From contig NZ_VSZO01000007.1 in NCBI RefSeq assembly GCF_008312935.1, positions 310,001 to 374,000 on the forward strand: a stretch of 64,000 nucleotides of DNA. Reading direction: 5' to 3'. The notes below the pieces were generated by a model. That model was not told the DNA's origin and ran no database searches. It worked only from the letters and a program-made list of their open reading frames with translations. Both the position numbers and the translations under genes were made by a program. Every line of letters begins with the position of its first letter. The first letter of the stretch is position 1. Below, piece by piece: positions 1-8,960 of this stretch. Source of the DNA: Roseiconus lacunae (lineage in GTDB: Bacteria; Planctomycetota; Planctomycetia; Pirellulales; Pirellulaceae).

Positions 1-1
1 G

Positions 2-481
2 CGATTGGGCGGATCTTCAGCCGAACTTCGTGAAGAGATCCGCAAAACAATCAACGCCTACAACGCAGCTCCCAAATGGGCGTTCAGTCAACAGCAAGGC
101 GCCGCACATTTCAAGAAACTATGTGCCGCTTGTCATCAACCCGGTGAACAATCCGCTCGCATTGCGCCAAAGTTGGAAGGAACTCGAACGAAAGGCATCG
201 AATATGCGGTTGAGAATGTGATCGATCCCAACGCCGTAATTGGCGAAGACTTTCAAGCTCGCGTGATTCTGACGTCCGATGGGCAAGTGGTCAGTGGCTT
301 GATCCAATCGGAAACGGATACCGCGATCACAGTCAAAACCGCTACCAGCGTTGTCACGATTGACCAGGACGACGTCGAACAGATCAAGGTCTCGAAGAAT
401 TCGTTCATGCCATCAGGCTTACTAAATACATTGAACGAACGGGAACGGATCGAGCTGTTCAAATACATCATGTCGCTTTAG
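2..481 (+). CDS. PVC-type heme-binding protein, C-terminal part (5' truncated by window edge)
   Basis: The reading frame is open to the left edge, so this is the C-terminus of a longer exported protein. It has one c-type heme motif, CAACH, near residue 40 of the visible part. A beta-rich tail follows (SDGQVVSGLIQ, then ITVKTATSVVTIDQDDVEQI) ending in SFMPSGLLNTLNERERIEL. That pattern matches the C-terminal domain of the Pirellula/Verrucomicrobium-type heme-binding proteins, which usually join a sugar-dehydrogenase-like propeller to this cytochrome domain. I infer an electron-accepting role in periplasmic polymer or sugar oxidation. The catalytic part lies outside the window, so the substrate cannot be named. 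Confidence 0.8.
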   Translation, partial: RLGGSSAELREEIRKTINAYNAAPKWAFSQQQGAAHFKKLCAACHQPGEQSARIAPKLEGTRTKGIEYAVENVIDPNAVIGEDFQARVILTSDGQVVSGLIQSETDTAITVKTATSVVTIDQDDVEQIKVSKNSFMPSGLLNTLNERERIELFKYIMSL

Positions 482-544
482 GTGCTGCCAAGCGACGCCC
501 ATCTATTCAACGATGGGCGCCGCGAGCTGGCAAAACGAGTCCGG

Positions 545-718
545 CTATTCGCCCTTGCTCTGGCTTTCGTTCATTTCCGCACCCTGGTTTTCGATCGCTT
601 CCCAATCGATTCCTTCTGGGCTATCCAGTTTGACGGCTTCGTTGTTGCCACTGTCACAACCCAGCAACGGGCAAAAGACGACGGAGGAAAGACAAAGAAG
701 ATAGATCATTCTTTTCAT
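545..718 (-). CDS. small lipoprotein downstream of DUF1559 gene
   Basis: A product of about 57 residues starting MKRMIYLLCL. It has a hydrophobic signal segment and a lipobox-like CPLLGC, so it should be cleaved and lipidated at that Cys. The mature part is only about 35 residues, acidic and polar, with no recognised domain. It lies 100 nt downstream of the DUF1559 gene on the same strand, a common planctomycete arrangement. An in-frame ATG four codons upstream (at 730) is also possible. Function unknown. Confidence 0.6.
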   Translation of the reverse strand: MKRMIYLLCLSSVVFCPLLGCDSGNNEAVKLDSPEGIDWEAIENQGAEMNESQSKGE

Positions 719-818
719 GGTATTTGGCATCTCTAAAATCGCGGCTCGCGGCGTTGGCAAACCTGTTGGTTTAAATCAGTTTCCGGAATGGTTTGAATTG
801 GCTGAGACGTTGGAATGG

Positions 819-1973
819 CTATTGGTTGAGAGCTTCGGAAATCGTCTCACGTGACGAAATGGATCCGAGGGATCCCCAAAGTCCATAGGGGCTTTCCTGA
901 CCGACGTTTGAGAAGTTTTTAGAGATACTGTTCGCTTGGCGGTTACCGGCTTCAACCGAATCGGTGATAAAGTGCACCGACCCATCGGCGAACAAGCAAT
1001 GGGCGCCGCCTTGATGATGGCTACCGGCGCTAAAGATTCCCGACTGCCAAGCGGTTCCCCATTGCATCGCACAAGTGGGTGAGTTTGGCGGTAAGACGGT
1101 GTTCATCCCTGTGATCATCAAATGATAATTCCACCACCGACCGCCACGAGATGTTCCGCCGCTATCCCAAAGCTGTACTCCCTGGGCAACGAACTGTGGT
1201 CGCTCCGGATCGATCACGTCCGTGCAGACCGATGTATCGCTTCCCATCGAATCGTCGTTTGGAAAGTAGTCACGGTGAACGACTGAGCCACCGATGTGTC
1301 GGTCACCAAGGTTGGTATAGATTTCTCCCATCGCAATCGTATTCGACAGTCCATCCAAAACATCGCGAAACTTTCGAGGTCGCTCTCGCATAAAAAGCCC
1401 ACGATAGACACCGGGATCATGATATTGATTCGATGGCGGATAACCAACTCGCAGGACCGCGTCACCATGACAGAACGCGTAGTTGGTCATCCCCGTTCCG
1501 AGTGGCGATTGACCGGGATCAGAAGGGCACCGGAGCGTCGGCATTTCGATCTGAAACGGATCGTATTCGTTTAAGTCGACCCAAGGATACGGACCGAACG
1601 GAGGCCACGCACCGTTCGGCATGGTACGTCCGCCACTGGGAGTTTCGCCCGCTTCGGGCATTAACGGGTTCGACATCATGTCCCACAATCCTTGCTGTTC
1701 AAGGAAGGGAATGATTCCAACGTTGGCCGACAATTGGTACTGCGAATTCCACTGTGGCCCGGTGCCGTTGGCCACCAATTGCTTGAATGCAGCATGGTAA
1801 TTGTGGAGCGCAATCCCGACCTGCTTGAAATTATTGCTGCATGACATTCGTCGCGCGGCTTCTCGCGCCGCTTGAACCGCTGGAAGCAACAAACCGACCA
1901 GGATCCCGATAATCGCGATCACCACCAGTAGCTCGACTAGTGTGAAACCCCTGCGATTTCGCTTTCTTTCCAT
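819..1973 (-). CDS. DUF1559 domain protein with type IV pilin-like N-terminus
   Basis: A 384-residue protein. The N-terminus is a prepilin-type segment: basic leader, then [17 protein letters not shown], so a prepilin peptidase would cut before Phe10. [17 protein letters not shown] follows, the hallmark of the planctomycete DUF1559 family. The rest is the DUF1559 domain, with the typical late motif [19 protein letters not shown] and a final [12 protein letters not shown] segment. Family members occur in dozens of copies per planctomycete genome and are thought to be pseudopilin-like surface or secretion components; the precise role is unknown. The 5' leader carries a hairpin shared with the second DUF1559 gene. 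Confidence 0.93.
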   Translation of the reverse strand: MERKRNRRGFTLVELLVVIAIIGILVGLLLPAVQAAREAARRMSCSNNFKQVGIALHNYHAAFKQLVANGTGPQWNSQYQLSANVGIIPFLEQQGLWDMMSNPLMPEAGETPSGGRTMPNGAWPPFGPYPWVDLNEYDPFQIEMPTLRCPSDPGQSPLGTGMTNYAFCHGDAVLRVGYPPSNQYHDPGVYRGLFMRERPRKFRDVLDGLSNTIAMGEIYTNLGDRHIGGSVVHRDYFPNDDSMGSDTSVCTDVIDPERPQFVAQGVQLWDSGGTSRGGRWWNYHLMITGMNTVLPPNSPTCAMQWGTAWQSGIFSAGSHHQGGAHCLFADGSVHFITDSVEAGNRQANSISKNFSNVGQESPYGLWGSLGSISSRETISEALNQ

Positions 1974-2013
1974 TTCAACCTCGATGAATCAATGAGTCAC
2001 TAAAATTCCGGTA

Positions 2014-2037
2014 ACGGGGCTGACGGTCCCCGTGTTA
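2014..2037 (-). promoter_or_regulatory. leader hairpin of the first DUF1559 gene
   Basis: Read on the minus strand, TAACACGGGG is followed by an 8-nt loop and CCCCGT, giving a perfect 6-bp stem. The TAACAC box starts about 60 nt upstream of the ATG at 1973. The second DUF1559 gene has the same box and stem at nearly the same distance (8771-8797). There is no U-run, so it does not look like a terminator. Its role as a regulatory or processing element is inference. Confidence 0.5.
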
Positions 2038-2266
2038 GCCGTCGTTGGTTTTTCAAGAGACAAAGGCTTCGCAATTTGGACAAAAAAATGAAACTTTGGA
2101 AAAACTGACGTTTCGACGTCTAATTTCATCGCGACTCGTCTCTTAAGTCATCACCTGCCAATCCCCACCCAAAGCTAAGACGCACCATCCGATGTGATGC
2201 GATTGTTGCGTTCTTAGGAGTGATGCACTGGAGACGCGATCTGTGATCGAATCGAAGACCTTATCA

Positions 2267-4096
2267 ATGTCGAACTGCAAACGCCGAACGTTTTTGAGAA
2301 TCATCGGAGGCGTTGGTTTGACTTCCGCCCTTGCCCCCGACTACGCACTCGGCTTGGGACAGCAATACAGCGATGGAATCTTGGTGGAGGCGAGTTCGTT
2401 CGCATCGTTTGGCGGCTGGAAACTTGACACGCAGCATTTCCAACAGATGGGCGGCTGTTATCTGCTCGCACATGGTCTTGGCGAACCGGTCAAAGACGCG
2501 ACGACTACAGTGAACGTTCACGAATCAGGGCGATACTATGTTTGGGTACGTACCCGCGATTGGTGCCCAGGAGAATGGACGTCGCCCGGTCGCTTTCGTT
2601 TGCGGATTGGCAACGAGACTCTCGATACAGAATTCGGTGTCGAAAACGAAGACTGGAATTGGCAAGCCGGAGGGGCGATTGAAATTCAGTCGGCCGGATC
2701 GATCGAGATCGCTTTAAAAGATTTGACAGGCTTCGCTGGTCGATGTGACGCGATTTTCCTATCGAAAGAACCTCAACCAAGTCTTCCGTCTGACAACTTG
2801 ATCGATCTTGCCCAGTGGAAGGACGAGCTGTCTGGTCGATCGAATAAAAAAGTCGAAGAATCTGATTTTGATGTCGTCATCGTCGGAGGCGGTATGTCGG
2901 GTTGCGGGGCGGCACTTGCCGCTCGGCAACAAGGGTTGCGTGTCGCCTTGATTCAGGACCGACCGTTATTCGGCGGTAACGCGAGTGAGGAAGTCCGTGT
3001 TCATACCCTCGGCATCCACGGTCCGAGCACCAAGATCCTTCGCCAGATCGACACCGAGCACTACCCAAACGGAAGCTCGCTCGCGATCAAGGATCAAGCC
3101 AAACGCGAACGAACGATGGCAGAGTCGGGCGTCGATCTATTCGCCGGACACATCGCCTGTGGACTTTCTAAAGACGATTCACGCATCGATTCCGTTGAAG
3201 CTCGCGACGTGCAAAGCGGCATCATCCATCGATTCCGAGCTCCCGTATTTATTGACGCCACCGGCGACGGCTGGCTCGGATATTGGGCCGGCGCCAGTTT
3301 CCGTGAGGGACGGGAATCGTGCGACGAATTTAACGAAGCTTGGGAAAAGCACGGCGATTTGTGGAGTCCGAAAGTTGCCGACCGGCGAGTGATGGGAGCA
3401 TCCGTACTGTGGAACGCCGAACGTGTTCAACGCCGAGTTGCGTTCCCGGACGTTCCATGGGCAGCCCCTGTTGCCAAACAACACGAGGCAACCGCCGGTG
3501 AGTGGTACTGGGAATACTCCGACAACGATCTTGATCAAGTCGCCGACGCAGAACAGATTCGCGATCACATGTTTCGAGCGATCTATGGCGCGTTCGCCAA
3601 CGCCAAGAAACACCCAAAAAACGCGACATGGAAACTCAAGTTTGTCGCCCATGTTGCGGGCAAACGCGAGTCACGTCGATTGATCGGAGATTATCTCTAC
3701 ACAATGAAAGATGCCAGCGAACGCCGCCAATTTCCCGATGCCGTGGTGGTCGAACGACGCGACATCGACACTCACTACCAACGCAAGTTGAAGGGAGCCG
3801 ACGAAGATTTTTTGTCGACGGCATTGTTCTACAAAACCGGCGGTGATTACTTCGTACCGTTTCGAAGCTTGTATTCGAAAGACATTGAAAATCTGATGAT
3901 GGCAGGCCGTTGCTTTAGTTGTTCGCACATCGGACTGGCTGGACCTCGTGTGATGAATACCTGTGCTCAAATGGGCGTGGCAACTGGATTCGCCGCCGCA
4001 CTCTGTAAGCAACATGGCGCAACGCCTCGTGAAGTCGGGCAACGCCATATCGCGGAACTTCAGAGGCTAATCGGAATCGAGGTTCAAACGGTTTGA
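2267..4096 (+). CDS. Tat-exported FAD-dependent oxidoreductase
   Basis: About 609 residues from the ATG at 2267; an in-frame GTG at 2243 would add eight. The chosen start puts the twin-arginine signal KRRTFLR close to the N-terminus, followed by a hydrophobic stretch. Residues roughly 45-180 form a beta-sandwich-like module of the kind fused to planctomycete FAD proteins (VNVHESGRYYVWVRTRDW). The Rossmann dinucleotide motif VVIVGGGMSGCG lies near residue 205, followed by the family motif FGGNASEEVRVHTLGIHG. Late in the protein, NLMMAGRCFSCSHIGLAG matches the FAD-proximal segment of FAD-dependent oxidoreductases. The flavoprotein is probably folded in the cytoplasm before Tat export. Its stop codon overlaps the next gene, whose product carries a flavinylation motif, so the two may pass electrons. 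Substrate unknown. Confidence 0.85.
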   Translation: MSNCKRRTFLRIIGGVGLTSALAPDYALGLGQQYSDGILVEASSFASFGGWKLDTQHFQQMGGCYLLAHGLGEPVKDATTTVNVHESGRYYVWVRTRDWCPGEWTSPGRFRLRIGNETLDTEFGVENEDWNWQAGGAIEIQSAGSIEIALKDLTGFAGRCDAIFLSKEPQPSLPSDNLIDLAQWKDELSGRSNKKVEESDFDVVIVGGGMSGCGAALAARQQGLRVALIQDRPLFGGNASEEVRVHTLGIHGPSTKILRQIDTEHYPNGSSLAIKDQAKRERTMAESGVDLFAGHIACGLSKDDSRIDSVEARDVQSGIIHRFRAPVFIDATGDGWLGYWAGASFREGRESCDEFNEAWEKHGDLWSPKVADRRVMGASVLWNAERVQRRVAFPDVPWAAPVAKQHEATAGEWYWEYSDNDLDQVADAEQIRDHMFRAIYGAFANAKKHPKNATWKLKFVAHVAGKRESRRLIGDYLYTMKDASERRQFPDAVVVERRDIDTHYQRKLKGADEDFLSTALFYKTGGDYFVPFRSLYSKDIENLMMAGRCFSCSHIGLAGPRVMNTCAQMGVATGFAAALCKQHGATPREVGQRHIAELQRLIGIEVQTV

Positions 4097-5112
4097 GCCG
4101 GCACGTCATCAACCTGAGTCTCTGCTTCGCCTTGGCGGTGATGTTGATCACCGGCGGGGCCGCATACTGGTTGCCTTTTTCGTTGCTCAATGCGAGGTTG
4201 CATGTGTGTGGCGGACTTGTATTCGTCGCCTTGATCACGTTCCACCTCGTCGACCGAATCGCGTACTTGCAGAAGTTGTTCGCGTTGCGTCTTCGCGGAT
4301 TCACTGGCTGGCACGCTTTCTCGGTCCTCAGCGGAGTGGCAGTATGGCTATACATCACGGGGACAGGAACGGCGCCGTCAACTTGGTTGATGAAGCAAAG
4401 TTATGAAGCACGACATCGGCGTGAGATCGTGCGAGCGTCACCACTGGTAGGATTTGGTGAACCATCCGAGCACAACCGGTTGATCTTTCGGACGACCAAT
4501 CCGGCCACCGCGACCAAAGACAATCCGGTGGAATTAAGCGTTTGGTTGGGATTCGATCGGGACCTCGATCGCTTACCGTCGATCGCGGTCTGGGCAGAAT
4601 CGATGACCGGAACGATGATTGAAACATTGTTTCTGGAAGACGAGTTGTCGTACGGCGAGACGGTCGATGTGCACGGCATTCGAAAACGTCGGGGCGACGT
4701 CCTTCCGATCTGGCGTCATAAATATTCGTTGGTCTCCGGTACGGATCCCAATGGCGAGATCGATGTCGTCAGCGGGGCGACGGAGAGGCACCAGTATTCG
4801 CTCGACGGCACGCTGGTAGCCGGCCAGGGCAAAGAATTCATTGTTTGCGTCGAACTGAATGTGGCCGGTGATCCGAACGACGCCTGGCCGGACCCGGTCC
4901 TCGGTCAGCCCTCGCTACTTTACACGGCGATTGTCGAAGTCGATGCTGAAAACTCGAATGCTCTGCTGGAGTTGACAGCCCATGGTGGCGGCGCCGAAGT
5001 GGACGGTAACCTGCAGTATGACTTAGGTACGATTACGACGGCCAAAACCTATGCCGACCTGTTTCTCGTCAAACTTTCAACGGTGCGAAGCCATTCTCGA
5101 TCAAATCTCTAG
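4093..5112 (+). CDS. membrane protein with DUF2271-like domain and putative covalent-FMN motif
   Basis: Starts at a TTG whose last bases form part of the preceding stop codon (TTGA overlap), with GAGG upstream; the next in-frame ATG is at 4141. The 339 residues begin with three hydrophobic helices (about 5-28, 36-59, 71-92). His37 and His51 are 14 residues apart and His74 follows, which would suit heme b. The soluble part resembles DUF2271 and contains DVVSGAT at residues 224-230. This fits the D-x-x-S-G-A-T consensus at which ApbE links FMN to Thr, here Thr230. DUF2271 proteins are associated with flavin-based electron transfer across membranes. With the upstream FAD oxidoreductase this suggests a two-component redox pair. 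No apbE gene is visible, so flavinylation is inference. Confidence 0.7.
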   Translation: MSRHVINLSLCFALAVMLITGGAAYWLPFSLLNARLHVCGGLVFVALITFHLVDRIAYLQKLFALRLRGFTGWHAFSVLSGVAVWLYITGTGTAPSTWLMKQSYEARHRREIVRASPLVGFGEPSEHNRLIFRTTNPATATKDNPVELSVWLGFDRDLDRLPSIAVWAESMTGTMIETLFLEDELSYGETVDVHGIRKRRGDVLPIWRHKYSLVSGTDPNGEIDVVSGATERHQYSLDGTLVAGQGKEFIVCVELNVAGDPNDAWPDPVLGQPSLLYTAIVEVDAENSNALLELTAHGGGAEVDGNLQYDLGTITTAKTYADLFLVKLSTVRSHSRSNL

Positions 5113-5236
5113 CCCTTCGTCAGCATCTGAAAATGTTATTCGCCGCTTGATGTTCGCCACCATCTTGGTGCGATCAGTGGGGCGAACGAACGCCCGTCGG
5201 CTGATCAGCCGAACTCAAACATCTGATCTAGACGGA
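5108..5236 (+). repeat. dispersed intergenic repeat, copy E
   Basis: Aligns by eye with the copies at 8854, 27845, 32413 (minus), 54785 and 62283 (minus). Shared blocks are CTAG...CTTCG at the left end, TGTTCGCCAC in the middle and CGCCCGTCGGCTGAT towards the right. TCTAGACGGA at the right end is also found in copy C. The left end contains the TAG stop codon of the preceding gene. Confidence 0.65.
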
Positions 5237-5344
5237 TCATTAGTTCCGTTTTCCAAACTCGATCTCCTATCGCGGCTTTGCCACTTAACGAACTAATTCA
5301 TTAACGCCGATCGCGATCGTTCACGTCATTCACCAATCGTTTCC

Positions 5345-5875
5345 ATGAGCCCACTTCAAGCTGATGACGAATCACTCGAATTCGTTGGATTGTTGACCGA
5401 GCATCAGCGTCATCTCTATTCGTTTATCCATTCACTGCTGGTTAACAAACATGACGTTGACGAGGTATTGCAGGAAACCAACTTGGTACTCTGGCGAGAA
5501 TCGAGCAACTTCGAACTCGGCACGAACTTTCGAGCCTGGGCTTGCACCGTCGCGCTCAATCAAGTCAGGGCATTTATTAAACGCCGGAATCGACATCCCG
5601 CACTGTTCGATGAGGCGACCATGGTTGCAATTGCGCGGCGTCAAGGCGAGACGGTCGATCAGCTAGATCGTCGTGCCGACGCACTCGCAAACTGCATTTC
5701 CAAACTTTCTCCCCGGAAACGTCTGTTTCTTGACCAACGCTACGGCCTAGGCCTGAGCGTCGATGAGATTGCAGAAAAAGTTGGTCTCGGGGCTGCCGGC
5801 GTCTATAAGATGCTAAGTCGAATACGGACAACGCTTCATAGCTGTGTCGATCAAACGCTTCTGTTAAAGGACTGA
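5345..5875 (+). CDS. ECF RNA polymerase sigma factor
   Basis: 176 residues, typical for extracytoplasmic-function sigma factors. Region 2 lies near residues 15-85 (HDVDEVLQETNLVLWR, then FRAWACTVALNQVRAF). Region 4 lies near 115-170 and contains a helix-turn-helix (LSVDEIAEKVGLGAAGVYKML). It resembles the planctomycete-expanded ECF groups. The next gene, 8 nt downstream, encodes a FecR-type membrane protein, the usual partner that senses an external cue and controls sigma activity. Its regulon and promoter motif cannot be read from this window. Confidence 0.92.
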   Translation: MSPLQADDESLEFVGLLTEHQRHLYSFIHSLLVNKHDVDEVLQETNLVLWRESSNFELGTNFRAWACTVALNQVRAFIKRRNRHPALFDEATMVAIARRQGETVDQLDRRADALANCISKLSPRKRLFLDQRYGLGLSVDEIAEKVGLGAAGVYKMLSRIRTTLHSCVDQTLLLKD

Positions 5876-5883
5876 AGTCAAAG

Positions 5884-7308
5884 ATGTCTGAACGAGAGCT
5901 GTACGAACGATTGCGGGACGCGTGTCTCAACGGGAACGCCTCCGAAACCGAGCGGAAGAAATTTAGCGCATTGTTGGCCAAGTCGGATGACTTTGTTGAC
6001 GATTATTTAGAACACGCGCAGATCGATGCAACGCTGGCGTGGTATGGTCAATCCGAAGACATTCCGCCGTTGAACCAGGTGAGCCCGGTTACCCCAAGTC
6101 GTACGGCGACGGACAAATGGTTGCTGATCGGAGTGGCCGCGACGTTATTTGCCGTCGTTAGCGGTTGGATCTATTCCAGTGTCCAAGCGAATGCCGCCAA
6201 AAGCGTTGCGTATTTGGAATCGGCCGCGCATTGCCAGTGGGGAGTTTGCACGATCCCGACGTCGCTGCAAACCGATTTGCCGGCTGGACGACTGCGATTA
6301 ATTTCAGGCGTCGCCAAGCTCCGATTTCCCAATGTAACGGTGACCCTGGAAGGGCCTGTCGATCTTGAGATTCTGAACACCAAGGCATGTCGCGTCTATT
6401 CAGGACGTGTGATTGGTCAGGTCGATCCGGGCGGAGAAGGATTTGTGGTCGAAACCCCGAACGCTGCGGTTGTTGACCGTGGCACCAAATTTGGCGTCGC
6501 CGTAAAAGGTAACGGCGACGCACAGTTGGATGTCATCGATGGGGTGGTCGACATCCGACATCATGCGACCGGTCAAAAAATTCGTGCCAAAGGCGCCAGC
6601 AGTGTGAAAGCAGACGGTCAACAACTGCAGGTGATCGACCAAAACTATCTGCAACTCCAAGCGACTGAGGAACGGCCCGATAAAGGTCGTTTCGAATATA
6701 TCTCTTCCTCCGATGGCGAAGGCGAAGAGCTGTTTCTTACCTACGGCGATCGCCTCGAAGGCAACGAGTTCCCGCGTCCGCTGCACACGTTATTGGTGAA
6801 ACACTCCGAAAGCCAACCGCACTGGGAACGCGTGATCGTCCTTCGCTTTGATCTATCCACCCTCTCGAAAGACCAAATTAAATCGGCGCATCTCAGACTT
6901 GATGGAGTCGCAACAGAGATGGGATACGCATCCCTCGTCCCCGATGCCTCGCTTGAGTTTTACGTCTTGGACGAACAATTTGAACGCGCGTGGGACTCGG
7001 AATCGAGTAAGTGGGCCAGTTTTCCAGGCACCGTCAGCAACGCCCCCATCATCAACCAAGATCATGTGAATTTGATTGGCGAAATTGTGATCCCACAGTC
7101 ACAGCCGGAAGGACGTTTTATTATGAACGATCAACGTCTCGCAGATGCCTTGCGCAGCGATCGTGACGGATTGATCACGATCGTGTTAAAACGGGCGACT
7201 TCTGGGGCAGGAGGCCCAAGTTATGTTCATGGATTCGCGGATCGCACCCATCCCACGGCAACACCACCCACACTGCGAATTGAAATGGAATCGCCGTCAA
7301 ACGAGTAA
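5884..7308 (+). CDS. FecR-type sigma regulator with C-terminal DNRLRE-like domain
   Basis: 474 residues. The short cytoplasmic N-terminus (1-78) probably contacts the sigma factor encoded just upstream. One transmembrane helix follows at about 79-100, then a FecR domain (about 130-255; GRVIGQVDPGGEGFVVETPNA, TKFGVAV, LDVIDGVVDI). Residues about 285-470 resemble the DNRLRE/beta-sandwich modules of planctomycete exported proteins (VIVLRFDLSTLSKDQIKSA). The pair probably forms a surface-signalling unit. Signal and target genes are unknown. Confidence 0.85.
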   Translation: MSERELYERLRDACLNGNASETERKKFSALLAKSDDFVDDYLEHAQIDATLAWYGQSEDIPPLNQVSPVTPSRTATDKWLLIGVAATLFAVVSGWIYSSVQANAAKSVAYLESAAHCQWGVCTIPTSLQTDLPAGRLRLISGVAKLRFPNVTVTLEGPVDLEILNTKACRVYSGRVIGQVDPGGEGFVVETPNAAVVDRGTKFGVAVKGNGDAQLDVIDGVVDIRHHATGQKIRAKGASSVKADGQQLQVIDQNYLQLQATEERPDKGRFEYISSSDGEGEELFLTYGDRLEGNEFPRPLHTLLVKHSESQPHWERVIVLRFDLSTLSKDQIKSAHLRLDGVATEMGYASLVPDASLEFYVLDEQFERAWDSESSKWASFPGTVSNAPIINQDHVNLIGEIVIPQSQPEGRFIMNDQRLADALRSDRDGLITIVLKRATSGAGGPSYVHGFADRTHPTATPPTLRIEMESPSNE

Positions 7309-7371
7309 ACACGTCGTCTCTTGTATTCTGTGAAGACCGATTGTTCGGACTCGAATCATCAACCGACGGGA

Positions 7372-7391
7372 TTTAAGCATCTGGATAACAC
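7372..7391 (+). repeat. 20-nt intergenic motif, copy 1
   Basis: TTTAAGCATCTGGATAACAC, identical in 19 of 20 positions to a motif at 54941-54960. In both places it lies downstream of a plus-strand gene and just before inverted repeats. Confidence 0.6.
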
Positions 7392-7410
7392 AGTAAGCGC
7401 ATAAAGAAAC

Positions 7411-7440
7411 GGCGGGAAAAGGATTGCTCCCTCTCCCGCC
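7411..7440. terminator. stem-loop between convergent genes
   Basis: GGCGGGA (7411-7417) pairs with TCCCGCC (7434-7440) across a 16-nt loop. It lies between the FecR gene (+) and the second DUF1559 gene (-), so it could terminate both. There is no T-run, so this is uncertain. Confidence 0.4.
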
Positions 7441-7477
7441 GGATCGAATTCAAACGAGGTCGTGGCTTAGACCAAGA

Positions 7478-8734
7478 TCAGTTGAAGGCGCCTTCGATGA
7501 CTTCGCCTGATGCTTTCGTGCCAAGCGCTCCCCACAAACCATAGGGACTCTTGTCACCAGGGCGGTTGTCATGAGCGATCCCAGGGGCACGTTGATCACC
7601 GGCTTCGACAGAATCAGTCATAAAGATCACCGCTCCGTCCCCCATCAAGATGTGTGCCCCACCTTGGTGATGGCTACTTGCGGAGAAGTTTCCTTCGTTG
7701 TCAGCCCACTGTCCGATACAAAGTTCGCTGTTCGGTGGACGAACGGTGAACACGGCTGAAATTGACAAGCGAAAAGCCGATGCCCAGCTCATCCCACGAC
7801 CATTGGTTTCGCCGTTGACGATTGAAACCGGAGGCGTGCAACCGGTACTCGATGAAGAGCACCAGAAGCGAGGTCGCTCTGGATCAATTTCATCGGAATC
7901 AACACAGTGCATCGGGTTGAGGAAGTGGTCCAACCCATTCCCGCCGGAGTTCCATGAGATTGAACCATTGATCGCATTGTCTTGGAGGTTCGATACGATT
8001 TCGCCCATGGCGATCGTATTCGACAAGCCATCTTTCACGTCGCGAAACTTAAACTCCGAGTAGGGCGCGAAGAAACCACGATGAAGGACCTTTGCGTTCC
8101 CGACCGCACCGCCATTGGTGCTCGGAATCATTTGAGCGCGATCAAAATGCCCCGCGATGTTCGTTCGGGGGGCGTCACCCAAACATGGGCCATAATTGAC
8201 ACGTCCGCGACCGGGTAAACCTTGTCCGGGATCACTCGGACAGCGAAGCGTGGGGATCTCACTTTGCCAAGGAATGTAGCCAGGATTAGTCGAATACTGC
8301 TTCGCACTCGGACCCATTGCCGGCCAGAAACCTCCGAGTGCTGGTGGGGGATCGCCGTTTACAGTTTGCGTACTCGGATTAGAAATATGATCCCACAAAC
8401 CTTGCTGTTCAAAATACGGGGTCAGCCCCACATGAACACTGAGAGATTTTCGATTAGCGGTATCGCTTGGTTTCCACCATGCGGGGTCTGCTTCAAGGCC
8501 TTTTCCGGTACCACCACCATGAGCAGGCAGTTGCTTAAAAGCAGAGTGATAATTGTGGATGGCCAGACCGATTTGCTTGAAGTTGTTACTACAACTCATC
8601 CGTCGTGCGGCTTCGCGAGCGGCTTGCACCGCAGGCAATAGCAACCCAACCAAAATACCAATAATGGCAATCACGACAAGCAATTCCACAAGCGTGAACG
8701 CCGAACGGGCGTCACTCCTACGAGAAGAGTTCAT
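7478..8734 (-). CDS. DUF1559 domain protein with type IV pilin-like N-terminus
   Basis: 418 residues with the same architecture as the protein at 819-1973: a prepilin-like N-terminus ([16 protein letters not shown]), [17 protein letters not shown], and a long DUF1559 domain ending with [18 protein letters not shown] and [12 protein letters not shown]. Here the residue before the cleavage-site Phe is Ala rather than Gly. GGAG lies about 9 nt before the start, and a second, out-of-frame ATG overlaps the start (ATGCATG). The leader carries the shared hairpin at 8771-8797. It is a paralogue of the first copy; the two are clearly diverged in the middle. Confidence 0.93.
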   Translation of the reverse strand: MNSSRRSDARSAFTLVELLVVIAIIGILVGLLLPAVQAAREAARRMSCSNNFKQIGLAIHNYHSAFKQLPAHGGGTGKGLEADPAWWKPSDTANRKSLSVHVGLTPYFEQQGLWDHISNPSTQTVNGDPPPALGGFWPAMGPSAKQYSTNPGYIPWQSEIPTLRCPSDPGQGLPGRGRVNYGPCLGDAPRTNIAGHFDRAQMIPSTNGGAVGNAKVLHRGFFAPYSEFKFRDVKDGLSNTIAMGEIVSNLQDNAINGSISWNSGGNGLDHFLNPMHCVDSDEIDPERPRFWCSSSSTGCTPPVSIVNGETNGRGMSWASAFRLSISAVFTVRPPNSELCIGQWADNEGNFSASSHHQGGAHILMGDGAVIFMTDSVEAGDQRAPGIAHDNRPGDKSPYGLWGALGTKASGEVIEGAFN

Positions 8735-8770
8735 GCATGAATCTCCGAGGGAAGAAAGAAAAAGATGAAA

Positions 8771-8797
8771 GGGGGCGATGGAACAACCCCCGTGTTA
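8771..8797 (-). promoter_or_regulatory. leader hairpin of the second DUF1559 gene
   Basis: On the minus strand, TTAACACGGGGG, an 11-nt loop and CCCCC form a 5-bp G-C stem. The TAACAC box starts about 60 nt upstream of the ATG at 8734, almost the same distance as at the first DUF1559 gene (2014-2037). The loop sequences differ while box and stem are kept, which suggests selection on the structure. Confidence 0.5.
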
Positions 8798-8853
8798 AAC
8801 CCATAATGTTGCGAAAGGCACCGCGAAAAACCGAAACAGGTGGCGAATATTCC

Positions 8854-8960
8854 TCTAGTGCTTCGTTCCAAATTAATTTCAAGATTAGCCGCGTGGCTTT
8901 AACCATGGTTTCGGTGCAACCATCGGATTGCTAACGCCCGTCGGGCGATGACTCGAACAC
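8854..8960 (+). repeat. dispersed intergenic repeat, copy A
   Basis: Shares the exact 17-mer CTAGTGCTTCGTTCCAA with copy B (reverse strand, 32413-32519). It then shares GATTAGCCG, the CCATGGTTTCGGTGCAA block and GCTAACGCCCGTCGG with the rest of the family. It is not next to a stop codon, unlike copies C and E. Confidence 0.7.
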
